This document shows positions 17,633 through 26,569 of a DNA stretch of 42,911 nucleotides, one piece after another. Source of the DNA: Myroides pelagicus (GTDB lineage: Bacteria > Bacteroidota > Bacteroidia > Flavobacteriales > Flavobacteriaceae); the NCBI RefSeq assembly GCF_009711055.1, contig NZ_WMJY01000025.1:1-42911 (forward strand), given 5' to 3'. The translations under genes and the position numbers were made by a program. A model generated the notes under the pieces. It worked only from the letters and a program-made list of their open reading frames with translations, was not told the origin of the DNA and did not search any database. The number at the start of each line of letters is the position of its first letter. The stretch's first letter is position 1.

Positions 17633-20600
17633 TTACGCTTTTAATTGATTCACTAATACATTTAATGCTTGAGAATAATCGGCTGTATAAACACCAGACT
17701 GAACCATTGCTTCTATTCCTATAGCATAAGCTCCACTATACATCGTACCGTGCAACAATTGAGCAAATACCATACGAGCCATCGCACCTACCGAAGGATA
17801 AATACCTGATGGTGCTGTCTGTGGATCTAATACAATCATATATAGTTTTTGATAAAACTCTATAGCTTGATCAACATTAGCAGCCAAAAACTCCTTCACA
17901 CCAACCATATTAGTCAATATCGGAGAAAAGACAATTGGATTATCAATAGCACTACGAGTGTAATCATTAAAATGACTACTAATCATTAATAAATTTTCTT
18001 TGTCAATCGAAAAACTCATCATTAGCCCCGCTATTTCCACATCTGACAACACGGTAGATTCTCCTTGTTCTTCCTCGTCAGAAAAATACTGTTCACCTTC
18101 ATCTACTACTTCATTACCGATCTCATCAATTTGCTCTTGCTGATCATCATAAAACCATTCCTCTTCCTTTTCTGCTTCTTCAAAATGATACTTCTTCAAC
18201 TCTCTAACAGCCACCTGTAGACGGTCTAAATAATTAGACCAATAACTATTTTTTTGAATAAAACTATCGATGTAAATAACAAAGTCAGGATCAAATCTCT
18301 CTGGTGGTAACTCTTCTAGCATATCGCCAAGATTATCTACAACCAATCTAAATACTTTTTCTGTTTGATAACTTATATCAACCATCCAATGCTCCTTACC
18401 TAGACATCGCAATAATAAGTCTGCTAAAACACTAACTTGCTCTGAGGTCAGCTCATTGCTTTTCATTACTCTGAAGGCATCTTTTCTATAGTCTTTTAAT
18501 AGTTTGCCCACCCAACGTTCATGCTCTGCTTCACTTAGCAAATAATCTTCCAATGCCATATATCCAGTATGTAAGGTAAACCAATTTATTGTTGATTTAT
18601 CAATGCGCAACGCAATCTCCACTTGATCACACTCGTCATTTAAATCATCGCAACTATCATTCACTAAGGTTACGATATCAATACAATCCTCTAAATTATC
18701 CTCATAGTAAAAATCTTCTACAATCTTTAATATCTTCTTGGCGTATAATGACCTAAATTTGACTTCTTCGATAGTATCTAATGTAGATACCATTTGTTTT
18801 AAATAACCAAATAAAATACTTCTATTTTCTTTATGTTGCTCTTCAGTAGGTATTTCCAAATCTTCAGTTGTAATTCTTGGCGCTTGAATAAACGCCTCTA
18901 AATCACTTCCAAAATCAAGTAATACCAACAACATAAATTGATGAATAGGTTCACTTAAACTTCCCGTTGATGTGCGATTATCTAACCAATCTAACCATTG
19001 ATCTGTATTGCGAAAAACAGTTTGTAATACTTCTCGTCCTTCTACTTCTTTGTTTGCTCCTTTAGCCGTCAATAACTTAGGTAGCTTGCGTTCGTAAGGC
19101 CCTATTTCAATACCTTTAAACATCAACTCAACTAGCTGAATTACAAAAGGCTTATATACTATGTGATCACTATAAGTAAACCATAGAGTCAACAGACATA
19201 AAGGCAATTGTCCACTTGGCTTTTGTTGAAACTGAACAATGATATTTTTTTGAAACAATTCAGACAACAACTTTTCCTCTATATCTACAGATAACCACGA
19301 CACAAGTGCTGCATGCATTTTATACTCCAATGCTAAAGGTAGATTAGCTGGACGGCGACTATAATAATACGCTTGTTGATAGTTCCATTGATCATAAAAA
19401 AGAACTTCCAATAAAGGATATTTTTTATAACTATCATGAAGACCTAACAACTCCTGTCCTTGGTCTAACGCAATAAGACTCTCTAGTAGCACATCAGAAA
19501 TATAGCGCGTTAACATCATATCTCCCGTTAACACATCTGCAAAATGATTACCTGATTCACGAATCCAAAGTAGGAAGATATTATAAGGTGAGCAATCATA
19601 TCGATTAGCAATACCCAAACTAGTATTTAACGCTGTTATAAATACATGCCAATCTCCTTTAAAAAAATCATTGATAAAAACATTTGTTGCCGCGAAAGAT
19701 CTTCTCTCAAAAGAATCATTACCTAAACGAACACAATAATGACTATTTAAAACACTATTTTTAAGCTCCTCGTTAGGCAACCATGTATTTGACGTGTCTT
19801 CATTAACCAACAACAGCTCCATAAGCTTATGAGTTACTTTAAAAGAATGCTTTGGACTCTCTTGGACTAATACGCTCAATACATTAATAACCATCAAACG
19901 TATGGCATTCTCTTCCTCACTGCTTGTATAATTTTTATAATTATCACCTATAAAAATAAGCATGTGATCTACCGCATCTACACTAGGGAAATAACCCAAC
20001 TCACAGACTTTACTCCAACCTGCAATAAGGTTAAATCCGTCTAAAGTACTGTCAAACTCATTACCTATATGATATAACTCTTTGGCAAGTTCGTCTGAAA
20101 ACACTAAATGGGTTGGTGCCTCTTCTAATAACTTAATTAGAGAATGACGCAGATTACGACTAATCAATAAACTTACAAAACCTGAGTAATCCAACTCCAC
20201 TTCATGATTATCATAAAGACTAACAAAATCAACCCATGAACGAATTTCATTGTCAGAAAAAGTATCTGTATAACGCTCAAATACGATGTGCGAATTAAAT
20301 TTTTTAAGCAATAAGCCGATGGCTTCATTTAAGACTATTTGTCCTGTATATACATCTGTATTTCCTTGGTCTTGCAAATATTTGTTATACGCTACAAATT
20401 GAAGTAAACCTTTAAATTGATAGTAATTTAAATTACTCTCTCTCAAACTTCGAAGCATCAAGTGCTCCTCACCATAATAAAGCAAATAGTGATAGCCTGT
20501 AGTAGCTGCACCTTTATTCTTAGCTGTCAATGAAGCTAAACTATCTTGATCATCAACGATTAGTGCACTACTCATAGCTAAATCGTAATCTGTATGAATC

Positions 20601-21496
20601 GCATAAGCTGGTATCACATCAAAAAGACGAGTCGGCTCCTCTTCTTCTATTCGATTTAGGAAAGAGTATAAATGAAGACGAGCTACATCTAAATAAGGCT
20701 TAAGTCTATTTATATCCTTAATTCGATCAGTTAACTTATCAAAAACTTCAACTAAGTCTTTCTCCGGAGTACATTGAATAAGGTGTTCAAAGGCCTGGTC
20801 CACATTAAAGTTTCCAAGGAAACTATTAGGGTGAGCAAACCATAAAAAGCCCTCTATACGAACAAATTCATATTCAAACACAGTAGTCAAATCTGTCCAT
20901 TTCAAATGAATATTTCTATTGACCTGCTCATCGAGGGGATATTGTTTTAACTGAACTAGATTTACTAACTGCCTAACAATACGATGGATACCGTAAGTTT
21001 CCTCCTTTAACAAAGAATCCAGTGAAGCTGGCTCAGCTAGTAAATCTTCATATTCTTCCAGTACCTGCTTTGAATAAGGAATAAAATGTAGAAGATCAGT
21101 TTCCATAGCCATTACAGCCTCATTTATAGGTAATAACAAATAAGGTTCTAACAACTGCAACTGTTCCTTTGCATACTGTATAACACGATAGTTTTTATAA
21201 AACTCATCATTATACTTTGTAATTTCTGCCTCAGAAAGCTGTTGTATTTTTTCAGGTATTTGCTCCTGGTTATATCCTAAACTCTTTAAAATTCTTGCTA
21301 CTCCAAAGTGTTTTTCTTCTACTACCTTACTTCCACATCCTCTACAAAAATTCCCCTGAGCAGGAGTAAGAGAAGCACACCATCCACAGCGTACATCTAC
21401 ACGAACACTACCTGCACAAGCCACACATATATCCCCTGGCTGATAATCGCCTGGTTGTGGTGTAGAGCACGATTCACAATAAGTGATAACTGCCAT
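17633..21496 (-). CDS. Giant protein with N-terminal double zinc ribbon
   Basis: 1287 aa, soluble. Two zinc ribbons open the protein: Cys7, Cys10, Cys24, Cys27, then Cys37, Cys40, Cys51, Cys54, with a conserved GDxC and FCRGCG framing. A ~40-residue helical tail (GVARILKSLGYNQEQI...) follows that also occurs after the ribbons of the 189-aa neighbour. The remaining ~1150 residues are acidic and helical, with a very acidic stretch near residues 1110-1150 (rich in Glu and Asp). No catalytic motif was seen, and no clear similarity to the two giants at 3.3-10.6 kb. Zinc ribbons of this form commonly bind nucleic acid or protein partners. It follows the 189-aa gene by 18 nt and precedes the DUF1266-like gene by 2 nt. 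Confidence 0.88.
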   Translation of the reverse strand: MAVITYCESCSTPQPGDYQPGDICVACAGSVRVDVRCGWCASLTPAQGNFCRGCGSKVVEEKHFGVARILKSLGYNQEQIPEKIQQLSEAEITKYNDEFYKNYRVIQYAKEQLQLLEPYLLLPINEAVMAMETDLLHFIPYSKQVLEEYEDLLAEPASLDSLLKEETYGIHRIVRQLVNLVQLKQYPLDEQVNRNIHLKWTDLTTVFEYEFVRIEGFLWFAHPNSFLGNFNVDQAFEHLIQCTPEKDLVEVFDKLTDRIKDINRLKPYLDVARLHLYSFLNRIEEEEPTRLFDVIPAYAIHTDYDLAMSSALIVDDQDSLASLTAKNKGAATTGYHYLLYYGEEHLMLRSLRESNLNYYQFKGLLQFVAYNKYLQDQGNTDVYTGQIVLNEAIGLLLKKFNSHIVFERYTDTFSDNEIRSWVDFVSLYDNHEVELDYSGFVSLLISRNLRHSLIKLLEEAPTHLVFSDELAKELYHIGNEFDSTLDGFNLIAGWSKVCELGYFPSVDAVDHMLIFIGDNYKNYTSSEEENAIRLMVINVLSVLVQESPKHSFKVTHKLMELLLVNEDTSNTWLPNEELKNSVLNSHYCVRLGNDSFERRSFAATNVFINDFFKGDWHVFITALNTSLGIANRYDCSPYNIFLLWIRESGNHFADVLTGDMMLTRYISDVLLESLIALDQGQELLGLHDSYKKYPLLEVLFYDQWNYQQAYYYSRRPANLPLALEYKMHAALVSWLSVDIEEKLLSELFQKNIIVQFQQKPSGQLPLCLLTLWFTYSDHIVYKPFVIQLVELMFKGIEIGPYERKLPKLLTAKGANKEVEGREVLQTVFRNTDQWLDWLDNRTSTGSLSEPIHQFMLLVLLDFGSDLEAFIQAPRITTEDLEIPTEEQHKENRSILFGYLKQMVSTLDTIEEVKFRSLYAKKILKIVEDFYYEDNLEDCIDIVTLVNDSCDDLNDECDQVEIALRIDKSTINWFTLHTGYMALEDYLLSEAEHERWVGKLLKDYRKDAFRVMKSNELTSEQVSVLADLLLRCLGKEHWMVDISYQTEKVFRLVVDNLGDMLEELPPERFDPDFVIYIDSFIQKNSYWSNYLDRLQVAVRELKKYHFEEAEKEEEWFYDDQQEQIDEIGNEVVDEGEQYFSDEEEQGESTVLSDVEIAGLMMSFSIDKENLLMISSHFNDYTRSAIDNPIVFSPILTNMVGVKEFLAANVDQAIEFYQKLYMIVLDPQTAPSGIYPSVGAMARMVFAQLLHGTMYSGAYAIGIEAMVQSGVYTADYSQALNVLVNQLKA

Positions 21497-21514
21497 ACTA
21501 TACGAACTATTTTC

Positions 21515-22084
21515 CTATCTACCTTTTCTAATTTTCGCCCAAATATTTTCTTTTTGAACTGCTGTCATTTCTTTAACTAACTTACCAATAGCCGACTTAG
21601 ACTCTCCTTCCAGCTTTAACTGTAAAGCTACCTCATAATCGGAAGAAGCGACAAACTCAGCTCCACAAGAACGACAAAACTGACCTGGTCCTGTACTTAA
21701 GCACCAATAACAATTGTGAACTGGTTCTGCTTGAAGTCCACAAGATAAACACAAATCACCAACTTTATAATCCTTCGGCTGCTTAGCTTGACAATGTGCA
21801 CATTTTACAACATCTGCACTCTCTACGACCACTGCTTCTTGCTTAACCACTGTTTCAGTAACAGCCAAGCTTGCTGCTTGTGTACCTAAAGCCCACTGCA
21901 TAATTACATGTGCTATTTCGATATCCATATCTGTAACCTCTATCAAAGTTCTCGTATCACCAATCATAACGAAATCTTCTTTAGATTGAATTCCAGCATC
22001 TGCTAATGCCTCAATATCTTCTGTCGTTGCTCCTTTTTTACGTAATATACTTTCAAGTAGCTTTGGAAAATTATCTATACTCAT
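21515..22084 (-). CDS. Small double-zinc-ribbon protein with N-terminal HhH/SAM-like domain
   Basis: 189 aa, first gene of the operon. Residues ~8-66 form a small helical domain (LLESILRKKGATTEDIEAL, ADAGIQSKEDF, then TDMDIEIAHVIMQWA) that looks like a helix-hairpin-helix or SAM-type fold. A Val/Ala/Glu-rich linker leads to two zinc ribbons: Cys95, Cys98, Cys112, Cys115 and Cys125, Cys128, Cys137, Cys140. The first ribbon has the same spacing (CxxC-13-CxxC) as that of the downstream giant, and the C-terminal tail (VALQLKLEGESKSAIGKLV) matches the giant's tail after its ribbons. The small protein may be an adaptor that pairs with, or competes with, the giant. Function unknown. Confidence 0.87.
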   Translation of the reverse strand: MSIDNFPKLLESILRKKGATTEDIEALADAGIQSKEDFVMIGDTRTLIEVTDMDIEIAHVIMQWALGTQAASLAVTETVVKQEAVVVESADVVKCAHCQAKQPKDYKVGDLCLSCGLQAEPVHNCYWCLSTGPGQFCRSCGAEFVASSDYEVALQLKLEGESKSAIGKLVKEMTAVQKENIWAKIRKGR

Positions 22085-22105
22085 ACTTCTAAACTATATT
22101 TATAG

Positions 22106-22137
22106 AACTAATTAAATACAACTATATTTAATTAGTT
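22106..22137 (-). promoter_or_regulatory. Perfect AT-rich inverted repeat before the zinc-ribbon operon
   Basis: Thirteen-base perfect arms (AACTAATTAAATA and its complement) around a 6-nt spacer, 22-53 nt upstream of the first ATG of the operon. There is no T run in the right place for a terminator of the upstream gene, which has its own at 22177-22211. It could be a repressor operator or a 5'-UTR hairpin. Confidence 0.5.
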
Positions 22138-22176
22138 ATTAGGTTTTACTGACTAAGATCGCAATGATTAAGAAAT

Positions 22177-22211
22177 AAAAAGGGAGACTCATCTAATTAT
22201 GAACTCCCTTT
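22177..22211 (-). terminator. Intrinsic terminator after the 131-aa gene
   Basis: Eight-base stem (AAAGGGAG / CTCCCTTT) with an inner TCAT/ATGA pairing, followed on the minus strand by TTTTTATTT. It lies about 76 nt past the 131-aa stop and insulates the zinc-ribbon operon from upstream transcription. Confidence 0.72.
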
Positions 22212-22287
22212 ATTATCTAGTTGATATTAACTAAAGCAAAATTAAAAGTCAGACTAAAAATTTTATATAAGGACTCTGTTTATATTC

Positions 22288-22683
22288 CTATAACTTGCTC
22301 TCTAAATACTCTCTAATCACTAAGTCAGTAAAGAAACCACTGTGGTGTCCTCCCCAACAAGCTGTCATTGTAAAAGTTTTGCCTGTAAGGTCTAACTTCT
22401 TATTTTCCTCAGCTCCTTCATTTGGAATACAGTTTACTTCAATCTTATCAATTGACTCTTGTACTGCTTCTTTCCCAAAATTATCTTTACACACTTCTTT
22501 CATTGCATCCATTAAACGTTGAAGACATACACTTGGTACAAACTTAATATGCTCTAATTCGAAAGTATCCCAGTTGATTTGGATAGGTAATTCTTTACCT
22601 ACAATCGCATTCAATTCTTTTTGATACTCAGTTACATATTGCTCCTCTATTGCTGTATAAGCTCTTTTTTCTTGTAATCCCAT
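22288..22683 (-). CDS. Hypothetical protein, 131 aa
   Basis: Soluble, no signal peptide. The sequence includes a mixed alpha/beta pattern and a distinctive end, TMTACWGGHHSGFFTDLVIREYL, with a GGHH pair and one Cys; an EVNCIPNEGAEENKKLDL segment lies just before. I do not recognise the family. It has its own terminator and is flanked by the zinc-ribbon operon on one side and by a divergent gene on the other, so it appears to be monocistronic. Confidence 0.7.
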   Translation of the reverse strand: MGLQEKRAYTAIEEQYVTEYQKELNAIVGKELPIQINWDTFELEHIKFVPSVCLQRLMDAMKEVCKDNFGKEAVQESIDKIEVNCIPNEGAEENKKLDLTGKTFTMTACWGGHHSGFFTDLVIREYLESKL

Positions 22684-22749
22684 GATTTATATTCTTAATA
22701 TTATTATTACATTTCAAAGATCTTACATCTAATAATGATTTAATAGACC

Positions 22750-22757
22750 TAAATTTG
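22750..22757 (+). promoter_or_regulatory. Candidate -7 box upstream of the 356-aa frame
   Basis: TAAATTTG matches TAnnTTTG exactly and would place a transcription start near 22764, right at the edge of the palindrome 22767-22790. No TTG at normal -33 spacing was seen. The TTG that opens the longest reading frame (22755) lies inside this box. Confidence 0.42.
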
Positions 22758-22766
22758 GTAATTATA

Positions 22767-22790
22767 CATATCACGGAATTCCGTGATATG
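22767..22790 (+). promoter_or_regulatory. Perfect 24-bp palindrome over the start region: likely operator or 5'-UTR hairpin
   Basis: CATATCACGG, an AATT centre, and the exact complement of the first arm. It starts 10 nt after the candidate -7 box and its last three bases are the ATG at 22788. As DNA it is an ideal site for a dimeric regulator; as RNA it would fold into a 10-bp stem with an AAUU loop that hides that AUG. No T run follows, so it is not a terminator. Confidence 0.6.
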
Positions 22791-22835
22791 AAAATTCTCG
22801 AAAGTACCATACCTTGTATTCAAACTTTTCAAAAA

Positions 22836-23825
22836 ATGCTAAAAACACTTTTAATAATTGGTCTTTGCTTTCTATCACTAGCCTTAGCTGCGAATAACTT
22901 ATCTATCATTATGGGAGGGATGAGTAAGCAAAAAGCAAAGCACTTAATACAAGAATATCTTGAACGTGAATTCAACGGTCAATTAAAAACAGTTGAAATT
23001 AGACGATTTTTTAATGCCTCGAATATGAATCCTAATATGTTTTCGGTAATTGTCTATGATCACCAATTAGAAGAAGTAAGGTGGATTCTATTCTTTGACG
23101 CTAAAATATTAAAAAATGAAAATAGGATTGAACAAGGTGTTTCTTATGCTAAACCATTAAAAGCACAGTACCAAGACGCATTAGCTGATTATTATGCTAA
23201 ACAAGAGATAAACCTAAAAATGAATGAGTTAGATTGTCGTGTTGACTTTAATTATAATTCATTAACCATGACATATCTTTTTAACCCAAATCCTAATGAA
23301 TTTAAAACGAGAATTAAAAACCTTTTATTCTTACTCAATCAACAAAAGGATATACTAAAACTCAACAGTATTTTCACGATTACAAACCACCTTCCAACTT
23401 ATAGTGAAGACATCTTCTTGATTGCTATACACAGCATAGAGAACTCATGGCAGGTAAATGAATGCTTAATAAAACAAGAAACTAATTACTTTGATACTTT
23501 AGAAAAAAAAATACTCCAAGAGCGAATGGATTATTTAAAAGGATTAAATCATCCCTATAGCTCCCATGACTTTTCTTTATTATATGTGGATACCGATTCC
23601 TTCACTAAAGGTGTGTGGGTACATCTGTTAGTAGATACAAAAGAAATAGAACAAGAAAAAAACAGCTATCACAATACGCCTGTAACAGCTGTTTTATTAG
23701 AAACAGTAAGTCTTACCAACAAGGTAGTCACTCATCGAGAAATCATACCTATTAGTGAACCAAATTCGTTTATGTCTATCTTAGAACAGATTAAGCCTCA
23801 ATTAGCAATAAAATACACCTTTTAA
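22836..23825 (+). CDS. Hypothetical envelope protein
   Basis: 329 aa from the ATG at 22836, where MLKTLLIIGLCFLSLALAANN gives a signal peptide or membrane anchor directly. ATG at 22788 would add 16 residues (MKILESTIPCIQTFQK) but is buried in a perfect palindrome; the longest frame starts at a TTG inside the -7 box. The mature part has no transmembrane segment, is rich in Asn, Lys and Glu, and contains alternating beta strands, for example FSVIVYDHQLEEVRWILFFDA and DFSLLYVDTDSFTKGVWVHLLVD. No family was recognised. It converges on the response regulator gene with a 7-bp gap, leaving no room for a terminator. Confidence 0.7.
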   Translation: MLKTLLIIGLCFLSLALAANNLSIIMGGMSKQKAKHLIQEYLEREFNGQLKTVEIRRFFNASNMNPNMFSVIVYDHQLEEVRWILFFDAKILKNENRIEQGVSYAKPLKAQYQDALADYYAKQEINLKMNELDCRVDFNYNSLTMTYLFNPNPNEFKTRIKNLLFLLNQQKDILKLNSIFTITNHLPTYSEDIFLIAIHSIENSWQVNECLIKQETNYFDTLEKKILQERMDYLKGLNHPYSSHDFSLLYVDTDSFTKGVWVHLLVDTKEIEQEKNSYHNTPVTAVLLETVSLTNKVVTHREIIPISEPNSFMSILEQIKPQLAIKYTF

Positions 23826-23832
23826 CCTCCGA

Positions 23833-24468
23833 CTAATCAAATAATCCCGATTCTATAGCAAACTTTACTGCTCCTGTAGTTGTCTTAGACCCTGTTTTCA
23901 ACAAGATATTCTTGCGATGCGTCTCTACAGTATTGACAGATATAAAGAGTTTCTCTGAGATCTCCTTAGAGGTCATTTCTTCTGCTAAAAGTTCTAAGAC
24001 TTCTTTCTCTCGCTGAGTCAATTCGATATCCTCATACTTCTTCTTGTCAAATACACTTTCCATATAGCGCTGTTTGATAACTTCTGAGAAATATTGTTTA
24101 TCATTAAGCAATTCTCTTACAGCTAATTGCAATTCTTCTTTATTAGTAAATTTAGGAACAAAGCCATCTGCTCCTTTTTGGATCACTTTGTGGACTACAC
24201 GTGGGTTATCCAGCATACTTAACACTAATATCTTTACACCGTTCTGATCTTTTTTTACTTTAGTAAGCAACTCTACACCATCCATCTTCGGCATATTCAA
24301 ATCAGTAATGACCAGTTGTATTTCAAATTGCTCTAATAACCGCAATACTTGTGTTCCCTCTGTTGCTAAATGCACTTGTTTTACTTCTTCCATATCAAGT
24401 AATATGGTATTCAACCCTTCTAAGAACATCAGGTGATCGTCTGCTATAATTATATTTACTCCACTCAT
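23833..24468 (-). CDS. NarL/FixJ-type response regulator
   Basis: 211 aa. The receiver domain (residues ~4-120) has the acidic pair Asp10-Asp11, phospho-acceptor Asp56 in LVITDLNMPKMDG, Ser84 in the switch position and Lys106 in VPKFT. The C-terminal LuxR-type helix-turn-helix (~148-205) reads LTQREKEVLELLAEEMTSKEISEKL followed by the recognition helix VNTVETHRKNIL. It should be phosphorylated by the kinase encoded 3 nt upstream and act as a DNA-binding transcription factor. Targets are unknown; the palindrome at 22767-22790 is one nearby candidate site. Confidence 0.95.
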   Translation of the reverse strand: MSGVNIIIADDHLMFLEGLNTILLDMEEVKQVHLATEGTQVLRLLEQFEIQLVITDLNMPKMDGVELLTKVKKDQNGVKILVLSMLDNPRVVHKVIQKGADGFVPKFTNKEELQLAVRELLNDKQYFSEVIKQRYMESVFDKKKYEDIELTQREKEVLELLAEEMTSKEISEKLFISVNTVETHRKNILLKTGSKTTTGAVKFAIESGLFD

Positions 24469-24471
24469 TAC

Positions 24472-26484
24472 TTATTTATTTAAAGGTATATTAATTGTTA
24501 TAGAAGTTCCATATTTAGCATTACTATCTATTTCTATACTTCCTTTTAGTTTTTCTAAACGCTCTCTAATATTGCGCAACCCTATTCCTTGCTTCTTAAC
24601 GCTGGTAAAACCAACGCCATTATCATTAATAACGATATTCAGATGGTCATCGTGTTTGGTCAACTGAACCTCAGCATTTGAAGCCTTAGCATGCTTAACG
24701 ATATTATTGGTTAACTCTTGAACAATGCGATATACCCCTGCTAACAAATCATCTGATAATTTATTAATCTCTGTCTCTGGAAAAAAATATGCTTTGATTG
24801 TTAAGTTATTCTTCTGACTCACTGTATCGACATATTCCTTCAAAAAACTACTAAATCCAATAGAGGAAAATGCTAATGGGTGCAATTGATGTGATAGCGA
24901 ACGTAGATCCTTACACGCATTGTTTATTGCCTCTTGCAAACGCTTTGTTTGCACACCTGTTTCTTGTCGAGAAAAATAATGTTCAAAGGCAATTTTAATT
25001 CCCGCTAAGTCACTTCCTATTCCGTCGTGCAATTCTCGCGCTAATCGACCTCTTTCTTCCTCTTGTCCTTTTTGATACCTCTCTATCATAGAAATTTTAT
25101 GATCTTTGACCATCTCGCTAATCTTGTGATCAGCATTTTTCTCTACCTCAACCTGCAGCGCCTTTTGTACTTTCAGACGTTGTAGATAAAAATATCTCAC
25201 AATAATAAGGAGAATTGACACTAAAATAAATCCAATGATAAAAGTATTTCTAAGTTGTTTCTGACGAATTACTGCTTGCTCTACTTCTCGAAGTTCTGCT
25301 TCTTTTAACCCTTGCTCCTTTTCTAACAGTTCTATCTTAGTCTGTTTTAATTCCGTTTCATATTGTTGTTGCAGGTCTGCTAAATGCTTTTCTTTCTCAA
25401 TAGTGTTAAACTCTGTATTAGCGATAATACTTCGATACAAATAATTGTATGCTTTTTCATATTGCTTTTGATCTGCATAAAGGGATCCAAGATTTAAAAA
25501 AAAGTTAGCATTATAAGCTAATATAGAACGCTCTTCTGTAATACTCAATGCTTTCTCAAAGTAATTAATCGCTTTAGTTGTATTTCCCACTCTACTCTCA
25601 CACACCCCTAGATCATTTAGCACAATCGCCATATCTGTGACATAATTCAATTCTTCTAGAAGCTTATAAGTACTCTCCAAATGAGGTATAGCTTCTTTAA
25701 ATTTATGTTCCTCTACTAATATTTGAGCAAGATTAATCTTGACATAAACCTCAACTGTTTTGTTTCCTTCTTGTTGACGAAACTTTAAAACGGTCATATA
25801 ATGCTCCCTTGCCTGATCAAACTTACGCTGTTCTTTCAATATATTCGCATAGTTAAACAATGTAGTTAATACCCCATCGGTATCCTCAATAGATTTATAC
25901 AAATCATTAGCTCTTTTCAAGCTCTCTATAGCCTTATCATGTGTACCCTTTTGTATGTACAGTGTAGCGACATTCTGATACGCATTTGCCTCCTGAAGTA
26001 CATCGCCTACAGCTCTAGCTTTTTCAATACATATCATAAAACTCTCCATCGCTTTAGAGTATAGCGATAGGTTCTTGTAACTCAGTGCTAATAGATTGTA
26101 AGCAGCAGGTAAACCTTGCTCCATTTTTAGCTTCTCTAAAGATTCAATAGTCTTCAATGCATATTCTACAGACTCTTTATAGTCACCATTAATAGAGTTC
26201 AAATTTCCTAAAGAATAATACGCGCGGGCTTTTTCCTTTTCTAGATTGTGCTCCTCACTTAAAGCTAACCAAGCAAACGCAGCCTTTCTAGCTTCAAGAG
26301 GTTTAGAATATACATTCTTGGAATACACTTTCGACAGTGAATCAATTACTTGTGAAACCTGTTGCTGAGCTTTAACTTGTATAAGCATAAAAAACAACAT
26401 GAAACTTAATAATACACGTGTTTTGGTATAAAAGTTGATAAATCTCAAATTAGCTAATTTTTCTTTTTTATTTATTTTGACCAT
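24472..26484 (-). CDS. TPR-containing sensor histidine kinase (HisKA_3 type)
   Basis: 670 aa. An N-terminal signal or anchor (VLLSFMLFFMLIQVKAQ) is followed by a periplasmic array of TPR units (residues ~80-360), a coiled coil (~365-410), a transmembrane helix (~413-432), a second coiled coil, then the HisKA_3 domain with the phospho-acceptor His486 in RLARELHDGIGSDLAGIK and a HATPase_c domain with the N box at LTNNIVKHA, DNGVGF (621-626) and GIGLRN. This architecture is common in Bacteroidota. The input signal is unknown. It is transcribed with the response regulator (3-nt gap) and divergently from the BetT-like gene over 284 bp. Confidence 0.94.
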   Translation of the reverse strand: MVKINKKEKLANLRFINFYTKTRVLLSFMLFFMLIQVKAQQQVSQVIDSLSKVYSKNVYSKPLEARKAAFAWLALSEEHNLEKEKARAYYSLGNLNSINGDYKESVEYALKTIESLEKLKMEQGLPAAYNLLALSYKNLSLYSKAMESFMICIEKARAVGDVLQEANAYQNVATLYIQKGTHDKAIESLKRANDLYKSIEDTDGVLTTLFNYANILKEQRKFDQAREHYMTVLKFRQQEGNKTVEVYVKINLAQILVEEHKFKEAIPHLESTYKLLEELNYVTDMAIVLNDLGVCESRVGNTTKAINYFEKALSITEERSILAYNANFFLNLGSLYADQKQYEKAYNYLYRSIIANTEFNTIEKEKHLADLQQQYETELKQTKIELLEKEQGLKEAELREVEQAVIRQKQLRNTFIIGFILVSILLIIVRYFYLQRLKVQKALQVEVEKNADHKISEMVKDHKISMIERYQKGQEEERGRLARELHDGIGSDLAGIKIAFEHYFSRQETGVQTKRLQEAINNACKDLRSLSHQLHPLAFSSIGFSSFLKEYVDTVSQKNNLTIKAYFFPETEINKLSDDLLAGVYRIVQELTNNIVKHAKASNAEVQLTKHDDHLNIVINDNGVGFTSVKKQGIGLRNIRERLEKLKGSIEIDSNAKYGTSITINIPLNK

Positions 26485-26561
26485 TGATATTTAAACGAAA
26501 AAACGGAAAAAACACACTTGTAAAAAACAAAAAATTATACGTCTGTGGTCTTTCTGAAGGG

Positions 26562-26569
26562 CAAAACTA
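26562..26569 (-). promoter_or_regulatory. Candidate -7 box for the kinase/regulator operon
   Basis: Minus-strand TAGTTTTG fits TAnnTTTG, 78 nt upstream of the kinase ATG. No clear -33 element was seen. Confidence 0.35.

Noticed and set aside
22755..22787. TTG start giving a 356-aa version of the plus-strand hypothetical
   Set aside because: The codon overlaps an exact -7 box, so it is probably not even fully transcribed; downstream ATGs fit better.
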